The notes under the pieces were generated by a model, which did no database searches, was not told where the DNA came from, and saw only the letters and a list, made by a program, of their open reading frames with translations. Both the position numbers and the translations under genes were made by a program. Positions 48,493 through 57,833 of a stretch of DNA of 64,000 nt are shown piece by piece. How positions within the stretch are numbered: position 1 is the first letter of the stretch; the number at the start of each line of letters is the position of its first letter. Source of the DNA: a candidate division WOR-1 bacterium RIFOXYB2_FULL_45_9 (GTDB lineage Bacteria > Margulisbacteria > WOR-1 > O2-12-FULL-45-9 > XYB2-FULL-48-7); the NCBI GenBank assembly GCA_001771575.1, contig MEUD01000001.1, positions 1,511,470 through 1,575,469 on the forward strand. Direction: 5' to 3'.

Positions 48493-49143
48493 TTAGCTTA
48501 AGAAGCCGAACTCTTTAAGCTCCGTAACCCATTTCCAATATTTCTTGGGGATCATCCGCTGGAAGTACTTCAAGTTGCGCCGCTCGGGGATAAACTGCGA
48601 GCGGTAGAAAGCGAGCCAATAGCGTTCGAATTCGTCAGGGGTGGAGGGGAGGGTGACTTTTTTTCTTTCGATCTTTTCCCGGAAAATCTCATCCCCCTGG
48701 CCGATGTACACCTCGTTTCCAAAGACCAACATGATCCGGTACCTGGGAAAGCGCCTTAAGAAGTGGAGCACGATGATCTCGCCGGTCTGGTGGACGATCT
48801 CAAATTCCCCCATCAGGACGTTGTGCTGGTCGATCGGCTTCAGTCGGAGGAAGGAAATTGCCCGATGCCTCTCACCGGCGACCTGCCGGGACAAGTCGAT
48901 GAACTTTTTGGCTTCGGACGAGACCTTGCACAAAATATAGCTCAAGCCTTTGGCTTTGGCCTGTTCGATCACTTGGTCGATCAGGTGGTATTTGTTGGGA
49001 TCTTTGTGGAGTAGGGCATAATAAAGCTTTTGCCGGAATAAATAGTAAGCTTCCGGTGTTCCTTTGAGTTTGACTGCCGGAAGTTTTTCTTTCAGCTCTT
49101 CTTTCCGATCGAACTTGTCGTTAAAAATTGATAGTTGTTCCAT
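48493..49143 (-). CDS. DUF4130-type putative DNA metabolism protein
   Basis: A 216-aa protein whose C-terminal motif (RYWLAFYRSQFIPERRNLKYF then MIPKKYWKWVTEL) matches the family called probable DNA metabolism protein, regularly encoded next to the radical SAM repair protein found here. In several bacteria it is fused to a uracil-DNA glycosylase domain. No glycosylase motif is visible in this version. Last gene of the lexA-headed operon, 29 nt after the radical SAM gene. Role in DNA repair is inferred from the partner. Confidence 0.75.
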   Translation of the reverse strand: MEQLSIFNDKFDRKEELKEKLPAVKLKGTPEAYYLFRQKLYYALLHKDPNKYHLIDQVIEQAKAKGLSYILCKVSSEAKKFIDLSRQVAGERHRAISFLRLKPIDQHNVLMGEFEIVHQTGEIIVLHFLRRFPRYRIMLVFGNEVYIGQGDEIFREKIERKKVTLPSTPDEFERYWLAFYRSQFIPERRNLKYFQRMIPKKYWKWVTELKEFGFLS

Positions 49144-49172
49144 TTCCTAGTTTCCTAATATCCTAATCCCCT

Positions 49173-50390
49173 CTACGTTAGCAATTGCGGCGCCTGCGCC
49201 CAGGCGAGCGAACTGCTGTAGCCCTCAAAAAGTTCGAGCTGTTTGACTGTCACGATCTCGCTGATGTTCCCTTGTTTGACCCCGTTGATCAGGATAAAAG
49301 GTTTGGCCCGTTTGGTCACGACCCCCAGATTTTTTAGCTCCTGCAGATTGGTGAAGTGGTGTTCTTTGCGGGCCCGGTATAATCGTTTGGCGGCGAGCGG
49401 ACCAATACCGGGGACTTTCAATAAGTCCTGGTAAGAAGCTCGATTGATCTCGAGCGGGAAGCGTTCCCGGTTTTTCAAGGCGTGGGCCATTTTTGGGTCG
49501 AGGTCGAGGCTCAAATTATGATCGTCTTTTAATACCAGATCTTCAAGCTGGAAATTATAAAAACGCATTAACCAATCGGCCTGGTAGAGGCGATGTTCGC
49601 GGAGCAAGGGAATAGGGGATTGGGGGACTAGGTGATCAGGGACAGTGGGGACAAAAGCACTGAAGTAAACTCGTTTTAAATTCTTTTTTTTATAGAGCCA
49701 ATTGGTGGTTCGCAGGAGCTCGGCATCGGTCTCGCCGGCGGCGCCGACGACAAACTGCGTCGTTTGTCCGGCCTTGAGCAGGCCTTTTTCGACTTGTTTT
49801 TGGATGGCGTTGATCGGCGCCACCAGGTCGAGCATAAAGTTCTTTTCCCCGGCGATCGACTTAAGTCGGTCGGGATTGGGGCTTTCCAGATTGACCGACA
49901 TCCGGTCGGCCAGCCGGGCCCCCCGCTCGATCAGGTCGGCCGGGGTGTGGGGAAGGGCTTTCAGATGGACATATCCCCGGTAGCGATATTGAAAACGGAG
50001 GATCTCCAGGACGGCGATCATCCGCTCCATCGTGTAGACGGCGCTTTTCTGGACCCCGGAACTAAGGAATATCCCTTCAATGTAGTTGCGGCGGTAGAGT
50101 TCGATAAAAAGATCGGCCAGTTCTTTTGGCTCAAAACTGCTCCGTTTAAAGTCGTTGCTTGCCCGATTGACGCAGTACTGGCAATTGTTCTTGCAGGAGT
50201 TGGTCATCAAGACCTTGAGGAGGGAGACACAGCGTCCGTCCGGAGTATAACTATGGCAGATCCCCCCGGGGGCATTAGATCCGATGTAATTACTGTTGGG
50301 TTGCCGCTTTTGCGGGGCCGCGCTGGAGGCGCAAATATCATATTTTGCCGCTGCGCCCAGTATTTCCAGCTTTTGTTCAGTATCCGGCAT
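49173..50390 (-). CDS. Putative DNA modification/repair radical SAM protein
   Basis: A 405-aa radical SAM enzyme. The cluster motif is NSCKNNCQYC (CxxxCxxC), followed by a TIM-barrel core (FLSSGVQKSAVYTMERM, NLESPNPDRL) and a C-terminal helix-hairpin-helix (LLKVPGIGPLAAKRLY) for DNA binding. It belongs to the group linked with uracil-DNA glycosylase-like partners. ATG 50390 gives the usual N-terminus (MPDTEQKLEILGAAAKYDIC); a longer start would extend 127 nt into dinB. It overlaps dinB by 14 nt. Confidence 0.88.
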   Translation of the reverse strand: MPDTEQKLEILGAAAKYDICASSAAPQKRQPNSNYIGSNAPGGICHSYTPDGRCVSLLKVLMTNSCKNNCQYCVNRASNDFKRSSFEPKELADLFIELYRRNYIEGIFLSSGVQKSAVYTMERMIAVLEILRFQYRYRGYVHLKALPHTPADLIERGARLADRMSVNLESPNPDRLKSIAGEKNFMLDLVAPINAIQKQVEKGLLKAGQTTQFVVGAAGETDAELLRTTNWLYKKKNLKRVYFSAFVPTVPDHLVPQSPIPLLREHRLYQADWLMRFYNFQLEDLVLKDDHNLSLDLDPKMAHALKNRERFPLEINRASYQDLLKVPGIGPLAAKRLYRARKEHHFTNLQELKNLGVVTKRAKPFILINGVKQGNISEIVTVKQLELFEGYSSSLAWAQAPQLLT

Positions 50391-51615
50391 TGCTGATCCT
50401 CCGGTTCGCTCCGGCGACCATGCCGCTTTTTTCTTCCAGGACAAAACCAAGCAGGGCGGCTCGTTCGATCGTCGCTTCCCCCCAGCGGTCGTTAAGTGTG
50501 TCGACCGCTTTGGCAAGGAGTTTTTTTTGTTCGTTATCGGCGAAAAGGGAAACCTGGTCGACCTCGTGCAGGAGACTGGAAACTGTTACCCCCACGAAAC
50601 GGAAGCCGCGTGTCTTCCGCCAGGTTCCCTTTTCACTTTCAATTAATTTTTCTGCTGTCTTATAAATGTCATAGCCGTCGTCAAGATAATCTTCGACCTT
50701 TTTTTGTTTTCCCCAAAACTGGTACTGGTCAAAACCTACCGAAACGTGGACCACGTTCCCGCGGCATTTGCCAAGGCGCAGGCGCCGGCCGACCTGTTCG
50801 GAGAGGCGGAGGAGATACCCTTTGACCTCGTCCAGGCTACTGGTCAGCCGGGGAAGGGTGTAGGAGTGTCCCATCGATTTTGCCTCCGTCTTGACCTCTC
50901 CGGAGCACACTTGAGATTCGTCTTTTCCCTGGCCCATCCGCCAAAGATGTTCGCCGCAAGCGGCGCCGAAACGCCGCGTCAGTTCTTCCCTGGCGGCGCG
51001 GTAGAGATCACCGCAGGTTTTGATCTCCATCTCCGCCAGATATTGCTCAAGTTTGCGTCCGACGCCGCAGAGCTTGCCGACTTTGACACCGGCGATCTTG
51101 TCCGGGATATCTTCTGTCCGGAGGATGATCAGCGCGTCCGGTTTTTTTAGCTCCCCGGCCAGTTTGGCCAGAAGTTTGTTCGGTCCGACCCCGATGTTGC
51201 AGGTCAGGCGAAAACGTTCCCTGATCCGCCGCTTGATCTCTTTGGCGACGGCGACCGCTCCGCCGAACCGCTCGGCGGTGTCGGTTACGTCCATAAAAGC
51301 CTCGTCGATTGAAAAAACTTCGACCAGCGGGGTATATTCGCGCAGGATCTTCATCACTTCGCAGGAGGTGTGAATGTATTTGTTCATGTCGCCGCCGACC
51401 ATGATCAGGTCGGGGCAGACCTTTTTAGCTTCCCAGGCCGGCATGGCGTTCTCTACCCCTCTTGCCTTTGCCTCATAAGAGCAGGCGGCGACTACTGTCC
51501 GTTTGCCGCCGGTCCCGCCGCCGACCGCGATCGGTTTCCCCCGCAGGAGCGGGTTGCTGGCCTGTTCCACCGAAGCAAAGTAAGCGTTCATATCGACGTG
51601 TAAAATTGTTCTCAT
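50377..51615 (-). CDS. dinB: DNA polymerase IV (Y family)
   Basis: A 412-aa translesion polymerase. Catalytic residues appear in ILHVDMNAYFASVEQ and VEVFSIDEAFMDVT, with the YEAKARGV segment between them. The thumb has HhH KIAGVKVGKLCGVGRKLEQYL, and the little-finger domain follows. No clear beta-clamp peptide was noted. It bypasses damaged bases with low fidelity and sits in a lexA-headed operon, as expected for an SOS gene. It overlaps the DUF72 gene by 4 nt. Confidence 0.95.
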   Translation of the reverse strand: MRTILHVDMNAYFASVEQASNPLLRGKPIAVGGGTGGKRTVVAACSYEAKARGVENAMPAWEAKKVCPDLIMVGGDMNKYIHTSCEVMKILREYTPLVEVFSIDEAFMDVTDTAERFGGAVAVAKEIKRRIRERFRLTCNIGVGPNKLLAKLAGELKKPDALIILRTEDIPDKIAGVKVGKLCGVGRKLEQYLAEMEIKTCGDLYRAAREELTRRFGAACGEHLWRMGQGKDESQVCSGEVKTEAKSMGHSYTLPRLTSSLDEVKGYLLRLSEQVGRRLRLGKCRGNVVHVSVGFDQYQFWGKQKKVEDYLDDGYDIYKTAEKLIESEKGTWRKTRGFRFVGVTVSSLLHEVDQVSLFADNEQKKLLAKAVDTLNDRWGEATIERAALLGFVLEEKSGMVAGANRRISNAGY

Positions 51616-52409
51616 GATTTTAAAAGTTCCCTCATTTGGGCGGCGTTCTTGGCCGATTGCCCCATAAAACAGTTGTTGAAAAAGGCGTAGGTCTTTTTGG
51701 TCTTGGCCGCCACTGTTTTGACCCCGTCGAACAATCCTTTGAGCTCGGCCTTGGAATAAAAGTAGTCGTAGCGCTGATGCGGCCCGGCGCTGTACCAGAG
51801 GTTGTTCCGCCCGTGGAAACGGAAGTAGCCGAGCTCGGAGGTCGCGGCCGGCTCGAAGGGGAGAAGACGCGGGAGCTGGGGTTCGTCGACGACGCAGATC
51901 CCCAGGTTCTCTTTCTTGAGCAGTTTGTAGGTCGCTGGTTTCAGCCAGTCGGCGTTCCGGAACTCGATCACCAGCGGGAAATCCTTAAGCCGCTGCCGGC
52001 ACTGGTCGAGGTATTTAAGGTTTTGTTCGGTCGGCGGGAAAAAGGTCGGAAACTGGAGGAGGACCGCCCCCAGTTTGCGATGGGAAGCGAGCGGCGCAAT
52101 TCCTCTGGCAAACGCCTTGAAGACCTCGCCGGTCTCTTTGAGGGTGGTCCGCTCCTTGTCTTCCCAGATCTCGTGGGTCATTTCTTTGGTTCCTTTAACG
52201 GTGAACTCAAACTCGCGGCCGACCCGGAGGGCCAGCTTTTCCATGGTGTAGGGGTCGGGCATCCGGTAATAGGTAAAATTGAGTTCGCAAACTTCGAAGC
52301 CAAGTTCGTCCTCATAATATGGGAGCATCTCCGACGGTTTGATCTTTTTCGGGTAAATGGTCCCTTTCCAGTCGGGGAACGAAAAGCCTGACGTGCCGAT
52401 CTTGATCAT
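51612..52409 (-). CDS. DUF72 family protein (YecE-like)
   Basis: A 265-aa TIM-barrel-like protein. The start IKIGTSGFSFPDWKGTIYP, then ELNFTYYRMP, VIEFRNADWL and YFRFHGRN are conserved DUF72 segments, similar to endonuclease-IV-like barrels. Function is not established. Frequent association with repair genes, and its place here between two LexA-regulon members, suggest nucleic acid or damage metabolism (inference). Confidence 0.88.
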   Translation of the reverse strand: MIKIGTSGFSFPDWKGTIYPKKIKPSEMLPYYEDELGFEVCELNFTYYRMPDPYTMEKLALRVGREFEFTVKGTKEMTHEIWEDKERTTLKETGEVFKAFARGIAPLASHRKLGAVLLQFPTFFPPTEQNLKYLDQCRQRLKDFPLVIEFRNADWLKPATYKLLKKENLGICVVDEPQLPRLLPFEPAATSELGYFRFHGRNNLWYSAGPHQRYDYFYSKAELKGLFDGVKTVAAKTKKTYAFFNNCFMGQSAKNAAQMRELLKS

Positions 52410-52411
52410 TT

Positions 52412-52663
52412 TTAATCCCCTCCGCAGATCTTGTTCAACCGCCAGACGATTTTCTCGGCGTAGAACGAGATCTCGTAGTTATTGGTCCCGTCGGTCACGG
52501 AGAAGCAATGGATCTTTTCCCGGCCTTTGGTGTCGGTCCAACGGTAATTGGTCTCTTTGATCCGGTACTGGCGCTCTTCCCAGACAAACCATTTAGGGTC
52601 GATCTCTCCACCTTTGAAGACCGCTCCGACTTTTATTTTGGCGTCTAAGTTTTCTATTTTCAT
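52412..52663 (-). CDS. Small protein in the lexA-dinB operon (DUF6504-like)
   Basis: An 83-aa soluble protein with predicted beta strands: PKWFVWEERQYRIKETNYRW and EISFYAEKIVWRLNKI. The W-x-x-x-x-Y core and the closing WRL resemble small proteins encoded beside imuB/dinB in actinobacteria, but the match is tentative. It lies 57 nt after lexA and 2 nt before the DUF72 gene. Confidence 0.6.
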   Translation of the reverse strand: MKIENLDAKIKVGAVFKGGEIDPKWFVWEERQYRIKETNYRWTDTKGREKIHCFSVTDGTNNYEISFYAEKIVWRLNKICGGD

Positions 52664-52720
52664 TTACTTTTTCTTTCGTCCTTTGCCTTGCCTTTTTCCC
52701 GCCTTTGCCTCTGCCTTTCC

Positions 52721-53311
52721 CTAGAATCGCCTGAACAGTCCCCGGACTTTTCCTTGGACCGCCACGTCCTTCACGTAGATCGGCTTCATCGTCGAATTGG
52801 CCGGCTCCAGCCGGACCCGGCTGGGTTCGCGATAAAGCCTTTTTAACGTGGCTTCGGAGCGGTTGATCAGGGCGACAACCACTTCTCCGTCGTCAGCCGA
52901 GTCGCATTTTTCCACGACAATAAAGTCTCCGTTCAAGATGTGGTCTTCGATCATGCTGTTCCCTTTGACCCGCAGGATGTAGCAGGGGCGCCGGCCGACC
53001 AGCGTCGCGGGGATTTCCATGGTCTCTTTGTGGTCAAGGACCTCGATCGGGGCTCCCGCGGCGATGTAGCCGAGAAAGGGGAGGACGATCGTTTGCAGGT
53101 CCGGCTCGGTCAGGAGCTTAATGGCGCGTGACTTGCTTTCTCTCTTGATCAGGCCTTCTTCTTCCAGCGCTTCCAGGTGCTTTTGGGCGGAGCGGGGAGA
53201 GGCGAAGCCGAAGGCGCGGCTGATCTCCCGAAGGGACGGGGCAAAGCCCTGTTCTTTGATGTAACCGGTCACGTAACCCAGGATCAGCTCTCTTTGTTTG
53301 CTTGGTGTCAT
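52721..53311 (-). CDS. lexA: LexA SOS repressor
   Basis: A 196-aa repressor. N-terminal winged helix (REISRAFGFASPRSAQKHL recognition helix region), linker with the self-cleavage site AAGAP, and a peptidase domain with catalytic Ser in VKGNSMIEDHI and Lys in EATLKRLYRE. RecA-ssDNA triggers autocleavage and derepression. AAGGAGG lies before ATG. Its promoter contains a perfect 18-bp palindrome over the -10 box. The recognition helix differs from E. coli LexA, in line with a different operator. Confidence 0.95.
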   Translation of the reverse strand: MTPSKQRELILGYVTGYIKEQGFAPSLREISRAFGFASPRSAQKHLEALEEEGLIKRESKSRAIKLLTEPDLQTIVLPFLGYIAAGAPIEVLDHKETMEIPATLVGRRPCYILRVKGNSMIEDHILNGDFIVVEKCDSADDGEVVVALINRSEATLKRLYREPSRVRLEPANSTMKPIYVKDVAVQGKVRGLFRRF

Positions 53312-53348
53312 TGTTATCCTCCTTATAAATGGACGCTTTAAGCCTGAT

Positions 53349-53366
53349 GGTATACAATTGTATACC
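53349..53366. promoter_or_regulatory. Perfect 18-bp palindrome, candidate LexA operator
   Basis: GGTATACAA/TTGTATACC with no mismatch. It overlaps the -10 box (TACAAT on the minus strand, 53362-53357) of the lexA promoter, so bound repressor would block RNA polymerase. It resembles neither the CTGT-N8-ACAG nor the GAAC-N4-GTTC SOS box. Confidence 0.75.
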
Positions 53367-53384
53367 TGGTTGGTTTTTTGTCAA
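53357..53384 (-). promoter_or_regulatory. lexA operon promoter
   Basis: On the minus strand TTGACA (53384-53379), a 16-nt spacer and TACAAT (53362-53357), giving a leader of about 38 nt with an AAGGAGG SD. Confidence 0.65.
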
Positions 53385-53456
53385 GATAAAATTTCGCGGG
53401 TTGGCGTTCCGAATGGGCTTTAGTAAGTTTTTAGCTTGTGTTAAGATTGATCCCGC

Positions 53457-55061
53457 ATGGAAAAAGAAGTCAGCGGCAAAACCAACAAAACTTTTTATGA
53501 CTATGTTCTTTCTCATCTGGGAAAAGAAGCAGCCGGAAGCGTTCTGCGAGACCTCCCTTTTTTCAACGGCCGGCCATATGATGAGCTGTCCCTGATCGAC
53601 GAACATCGCTGGTTTTCAACGCAAATTACGAAAGAAATATTTGAGCGCGCCAATCAATATTTTCATGACGATAATCTTTCTTACAAGATCCAGGTCGAGG
53701 CCATGCAAAAAAGGGAATACGGCCATCTTGATTTCTTGATGCGGATTTTTTCGCCTTCGCCGGCGGTCTTTTACCATAAATTTCCTTTGATCGTGAAAGA
53801 CAACTTTTGTAAAATTTATGTTTCCAAGGTCACGGACGCTGGTAAAAATCAGATCATTTTTGAAAACAGAATAAAATCCGACATTTTTATGATCAAAGAA
53901 AGCACCTGCCAAACCACCAGAGGGGGGCTGGAGTATCTTCCCACTTTTATCGGTTATGATAAGGCGAGTGTTGTGGAAACGGAATGTTCCGTCCCAATTG
54001 AACACAAGGGGTTGATCGGGCTCAAGTTTTACCGGGTAAATGAAAAAAGAGAGGTGCTGGAGTTCAATACGGGGGACGACGAGAAAACCGCGGCCGGCAA
54101 GGTGATAGGGACTTTGTCTCCTGACGGGACTTTTAAGCTTGACGGGGTAGTTTACGGCGCCAAAAATTGCGTTTACCATGTTTCCTGGCATGACAAAAGC
54201 TTATGGGCGCGGACCTTCGGCCAACTTTTCAACCGTGAGACCACGCTCCAGATGACCTTAAAAAAATTGGAAGAAGAGAAGCTCCTGCTCGAGCAAAAAT
54301 ATGACGAGATCGACCAGCTGAATGCCGGCCTGGAAGAGAAGGTCCTGCGGCGAACGCAAGAACTGGAGAACAGCAATAAGCTTAAAGATCTTTTTATTTC
54401 CATAATGGAGCACGACATCAAAAATTATTTGACCAGCGCTTTGGGCTACGCTTTGTTGTTAAAACAGACTGGCGAGGGAAATGTTCAGCATTACGGTCAA
54501 ATAATTGCCGAAAACGCGGTTAAAATAAACGAACTGATCTCCAGTGCCAGGCTTTTTTCCCGGCTCCAGGACCCGGAATTAAAGAAAATCTTTAAACGGC
54601 TCGATTTGCGGCAAATTGTTGAAACAATAGTTGCCGACCTGGGGCCGAAAGCGGCACAGCAAAAGAAGAGCTTTGTTGTCGGGGCAATCTCCGCAAGCGC
54701 TTCTTTTGACGGTTTATCTCTGGCTTCCGAAATATTTTCCAATCTGATCGATAATGCTGTTAAGTATTCCAACCCGGAGACGCGGATCGAGCTTTCAGTG
54801 GAAGAACAGCCCGATAGTTTTATTTTTGCCGTCAAGGACAATGGCCGGGAAATAGCCGATAAATATAAAACGGCCATCTTTGACCGTTTTGAGAGATTGG
54901 AATGTCAGGGGAAAGAAGGGGTTGAAGGGAGCGGGTTGGGCTTGGCGATTGTTAAATTGCTGGTTGGACTGCACGGCGGGCTTGTCTGGGTGGAAGACAA
55001 TCCCGAAGGGGGAGCGATCTTTAAGGTTAAGCTGGCAAAAAGTCGGGCCGGGGGCCTCTGA
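53457..55061 (+). CDS. Sensor histidine kinase, soluble
   Basis: A 534-aa kinase without membrane helices. Residues 1-255 form an unrecognised sensor module, followed by a coiled coil (about 260-310: LKKLEEEKLLLEQKYDEIDQ). The HisKA box has SIMEHDIKNYLTSALGY with the phosphoacceptor His, and the HATPase part has N-box SNLIDNAVKYS and G2 GSGLGLAIV. The G1 box reads DNGREIAD where DxGxG is normal, so ATP binding may be altered. No response regulator is adjacent. TGT-TAAGAT ends 9 nt before ATG 53457, and there is no SD. Confidence 0.88.
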   Translation: MEKEVSGKTNKTFYDYVLSHLGKEAAGSVLRDLPFFNGRPYDELSLIDEHRWFSTQITKEIFERANQYFHDDNLSYKIQVEAMQKREYGHLDFLMRIFSPSPAVFYHKFPLIVKDNFCKIYVSKVTDAGKNQIIFENRIKSDIFMIKESTCQTTRGGLEYLPTFIGYDKASVVETECSVPIEHKGLIGLKFYRVNEKREVLEFNTGDDEKTAAGKVIGTLSPDGTFKLDGVVYGAKNCVYHVSWHDKSLWARTFGQLFNRETTLQMTLKKLEEEKLLLEQKYDEIDQLNAGLEEKVLRRTQELENSNKLKDLFISIMEHDIKNYLTSALGYALLLKQTGEGNVQHYGQIIAENAVKINELISSARLFSRLQDPELKKIFKRLDLRQIVETIVADLGPKAAQQKKSFVVGAISASASFDGLSLASEIFSNLIDNAVKYSNPETRIELSVEEQPDSFIFAVKDNGREIADKYKTAIFDRFERLECQGKEGVEGSGLGLAIVKLLVGLHGGLVWVEDNPEGGAIFKVKLAKSRAGGL

Positions 55062-55082
55062 CCGCTTCGAAGCAAAAACAGC

Positions 55083-55112
55083 TTGACAACCCGGCTTAAC
55101 TTGCGTTACAAT
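55083..55112 (+). promoter_or_regulatory. rRNA promoter
   Basis: TTGACA (55083-55088), an 18-nt spacer and TACAAT (55107-55112). The transcript leader of about 200 nt contains GGTCTTTGAAAATC (55224-55237), a boxA-like antitermination signal. Confidence 0.7.
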
Positions 55113-55318
55113 GATCAAGCCCTAGTAGAGCGAAAGGAGGGTAGAGCTTTCTGCGTTAATCGTTGAATAGTTTTAATTGCTTCGGCAATCCTTCTTTCGT
55201 TTTCTCCTCGGTGCTATAAACAAGGTCTTTGAAAATCAGGCAATGAGATTGATGCGAGTCTTCGTATCTTTTTCTTTTGGTTTTGGATAGATTATAAATG
55301 ATAGAGCTGAATTAGACT

Positions 55319-56814
<1,496 letters not shown>

Positions 56815-56921
56815 TAAGGAGTAACTGTTGATTAAATTCAATATTATTCTTAGGTCGGTCTCGCATCGTCTCCTAGCCCCGATGTAAAAGTCGGGGGTTG
56901 CCTGGTTTTCAAGGATTTTGT

Positions 56922-56960
56922 AAAGCGTCGATCGTTTTAATTAACGGTCGGCGCTTTTTT
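56922..56960 (+). terminator. Terminator after the 16S rRNA gene
   Basis: GCGTCGATCG (56925-56934) pairs fully, with G-U pairs, with CGGTCGGCGC (56945-56954), extended by AAA/TTT, followed by six T. An additional CCCCGA/TCGGGG hairpin lies upstream at about 56875-56896. Confidence 0.75.
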
Positions 56961-56987
56961 GTTTCAGGGTGTGTTAGAATTGATTTT

Positions 56988-57833
56988 ATGAACAAGACAA
57001 CAGTAATATTCTTATCTTTATTCTTAATTTCCCCTATCTTCGCGGTTGACGATCGGGTGACGATTACCCCAATGCTTGTGGAACAAGGAAAAACCATGAA
57101 AATAGTGGTCAATCGCCTGGCCAGGGGAGAAAGTGTTCGCGGTAAATTTATCGGGCGGAAGATCGATTTTTTTCAAGGTGATAATTGCCAGCGGGGATTT
57201 GTCGGTATTCCCCTGGAGCAGAAACCGGGGAAATATCCTCTTCATTTAACAATCGATGGCTTGGCCGGGGGGACAAAAACGATCAATAAAACGGTCGTCA
57301 TAGCCAAGGGGAAATTTCCGGTTGTTTCTTTCTGGCTCAAGCCGGCCAAGAACAAGCTTAGGAGCCGGGAATTGATCAACAATGAATGGGCTGATGTTGA
57401 AAAGGTCCTTGTCGTGAAAGAGCCTGTCAAGCGCTGGCGGGGGAAGTTTTCATTTCCAGTAGAAGGGCCTACCTCCATGGTTTTTGGAGTGATCCAGAAG
57501 GTCAACGGCAAACCATCCGGCCGCCACCGCGGCTATGACCTGGCGGTCCCGGAAGGGACCGTGGTCACCGCGCCGAATGAAGGAAAAGTTGTTTATCTCG
57601 GCCGGCTAAAAGCTTTTGGCAACACCATTGTTGTTGATCACGGCTTAGGAGTCCAAACCCTTTATTTCCATCTCTCCAAGTTTTTGGTTGAGGTCGGCCA
57701 GGTCGTTAACCGGGGGGACAAGTTAGCCCTTTCCGGCAACACCGGGATCTCGTCGGGGGCCCATCTCCATTGGGGGATGTCGGTCAATAACCTGCGGATC
57801 GATCCGGCGCAGTGGACGAAGGTGGAAATGTGA
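56988..57833 (+). CDS. M23 family metallopeptidase (LytM/peptidoglycan hydrolase)
   Basis: A 281-aa exported protein. A signal peptide (MNKTTVIFLSLFLISPIFA) precedes an Ig-like N-terminal region and the M23 domain with HRGYDLAVPEGT (HxxxD zinc ligands), VVDHGLGVQTLYFHL and the HLHWGM motif. It likely cleaves peptidoglycan cross-bridges, or activates amidases, in the periplasm. TGT-TAGAAT ends 7 nt before ATG 56988, which fits a leaderless start. The longer in-frame start at 56898 lies in the terminator and is rejected. Confidence 0.9.
   Translation: MNKTTVIFLSLFLISPIFAVDDRVTITPMLVEQGKTMKIVVNRLARGESVRGKFIGRKIDFFQGDNCQRGFVGIPLEQKPGKYPLHLTIDGLAGGTKTINKTVVIAKGKFPVVSFWLKPAKNKLRSRELINNEWADVEKVLVVKEPVKRWRGKFSFPVEGPTSMVFGVIQKVNGKPSGRHRGYDLAVPEGTVVTAPNEGKVVYLGRLKAFGNTIVVDHGLGVQTLYFHLSKFLVEVGQVVNRGDKLALSGNTGISSGAHLHWGMSVNNLRIDPAQWTKVEM

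Noticed and set aside
51636..52391. Plus-strand open frame of 251 codons opposite the DUF72 gene
   Set aside because: It mirrors the DUF72 gene almost exactly and has no family features.
56875..56896. CCCCGATG..GTCGGGG hairpin after 16S as a third double-hairpin element
   Set aside because: It is a single short stem, lacks the TCGGGATCCCGA junction and the second hairpin, and is better explained as part of rRNA 3' processing or termination.
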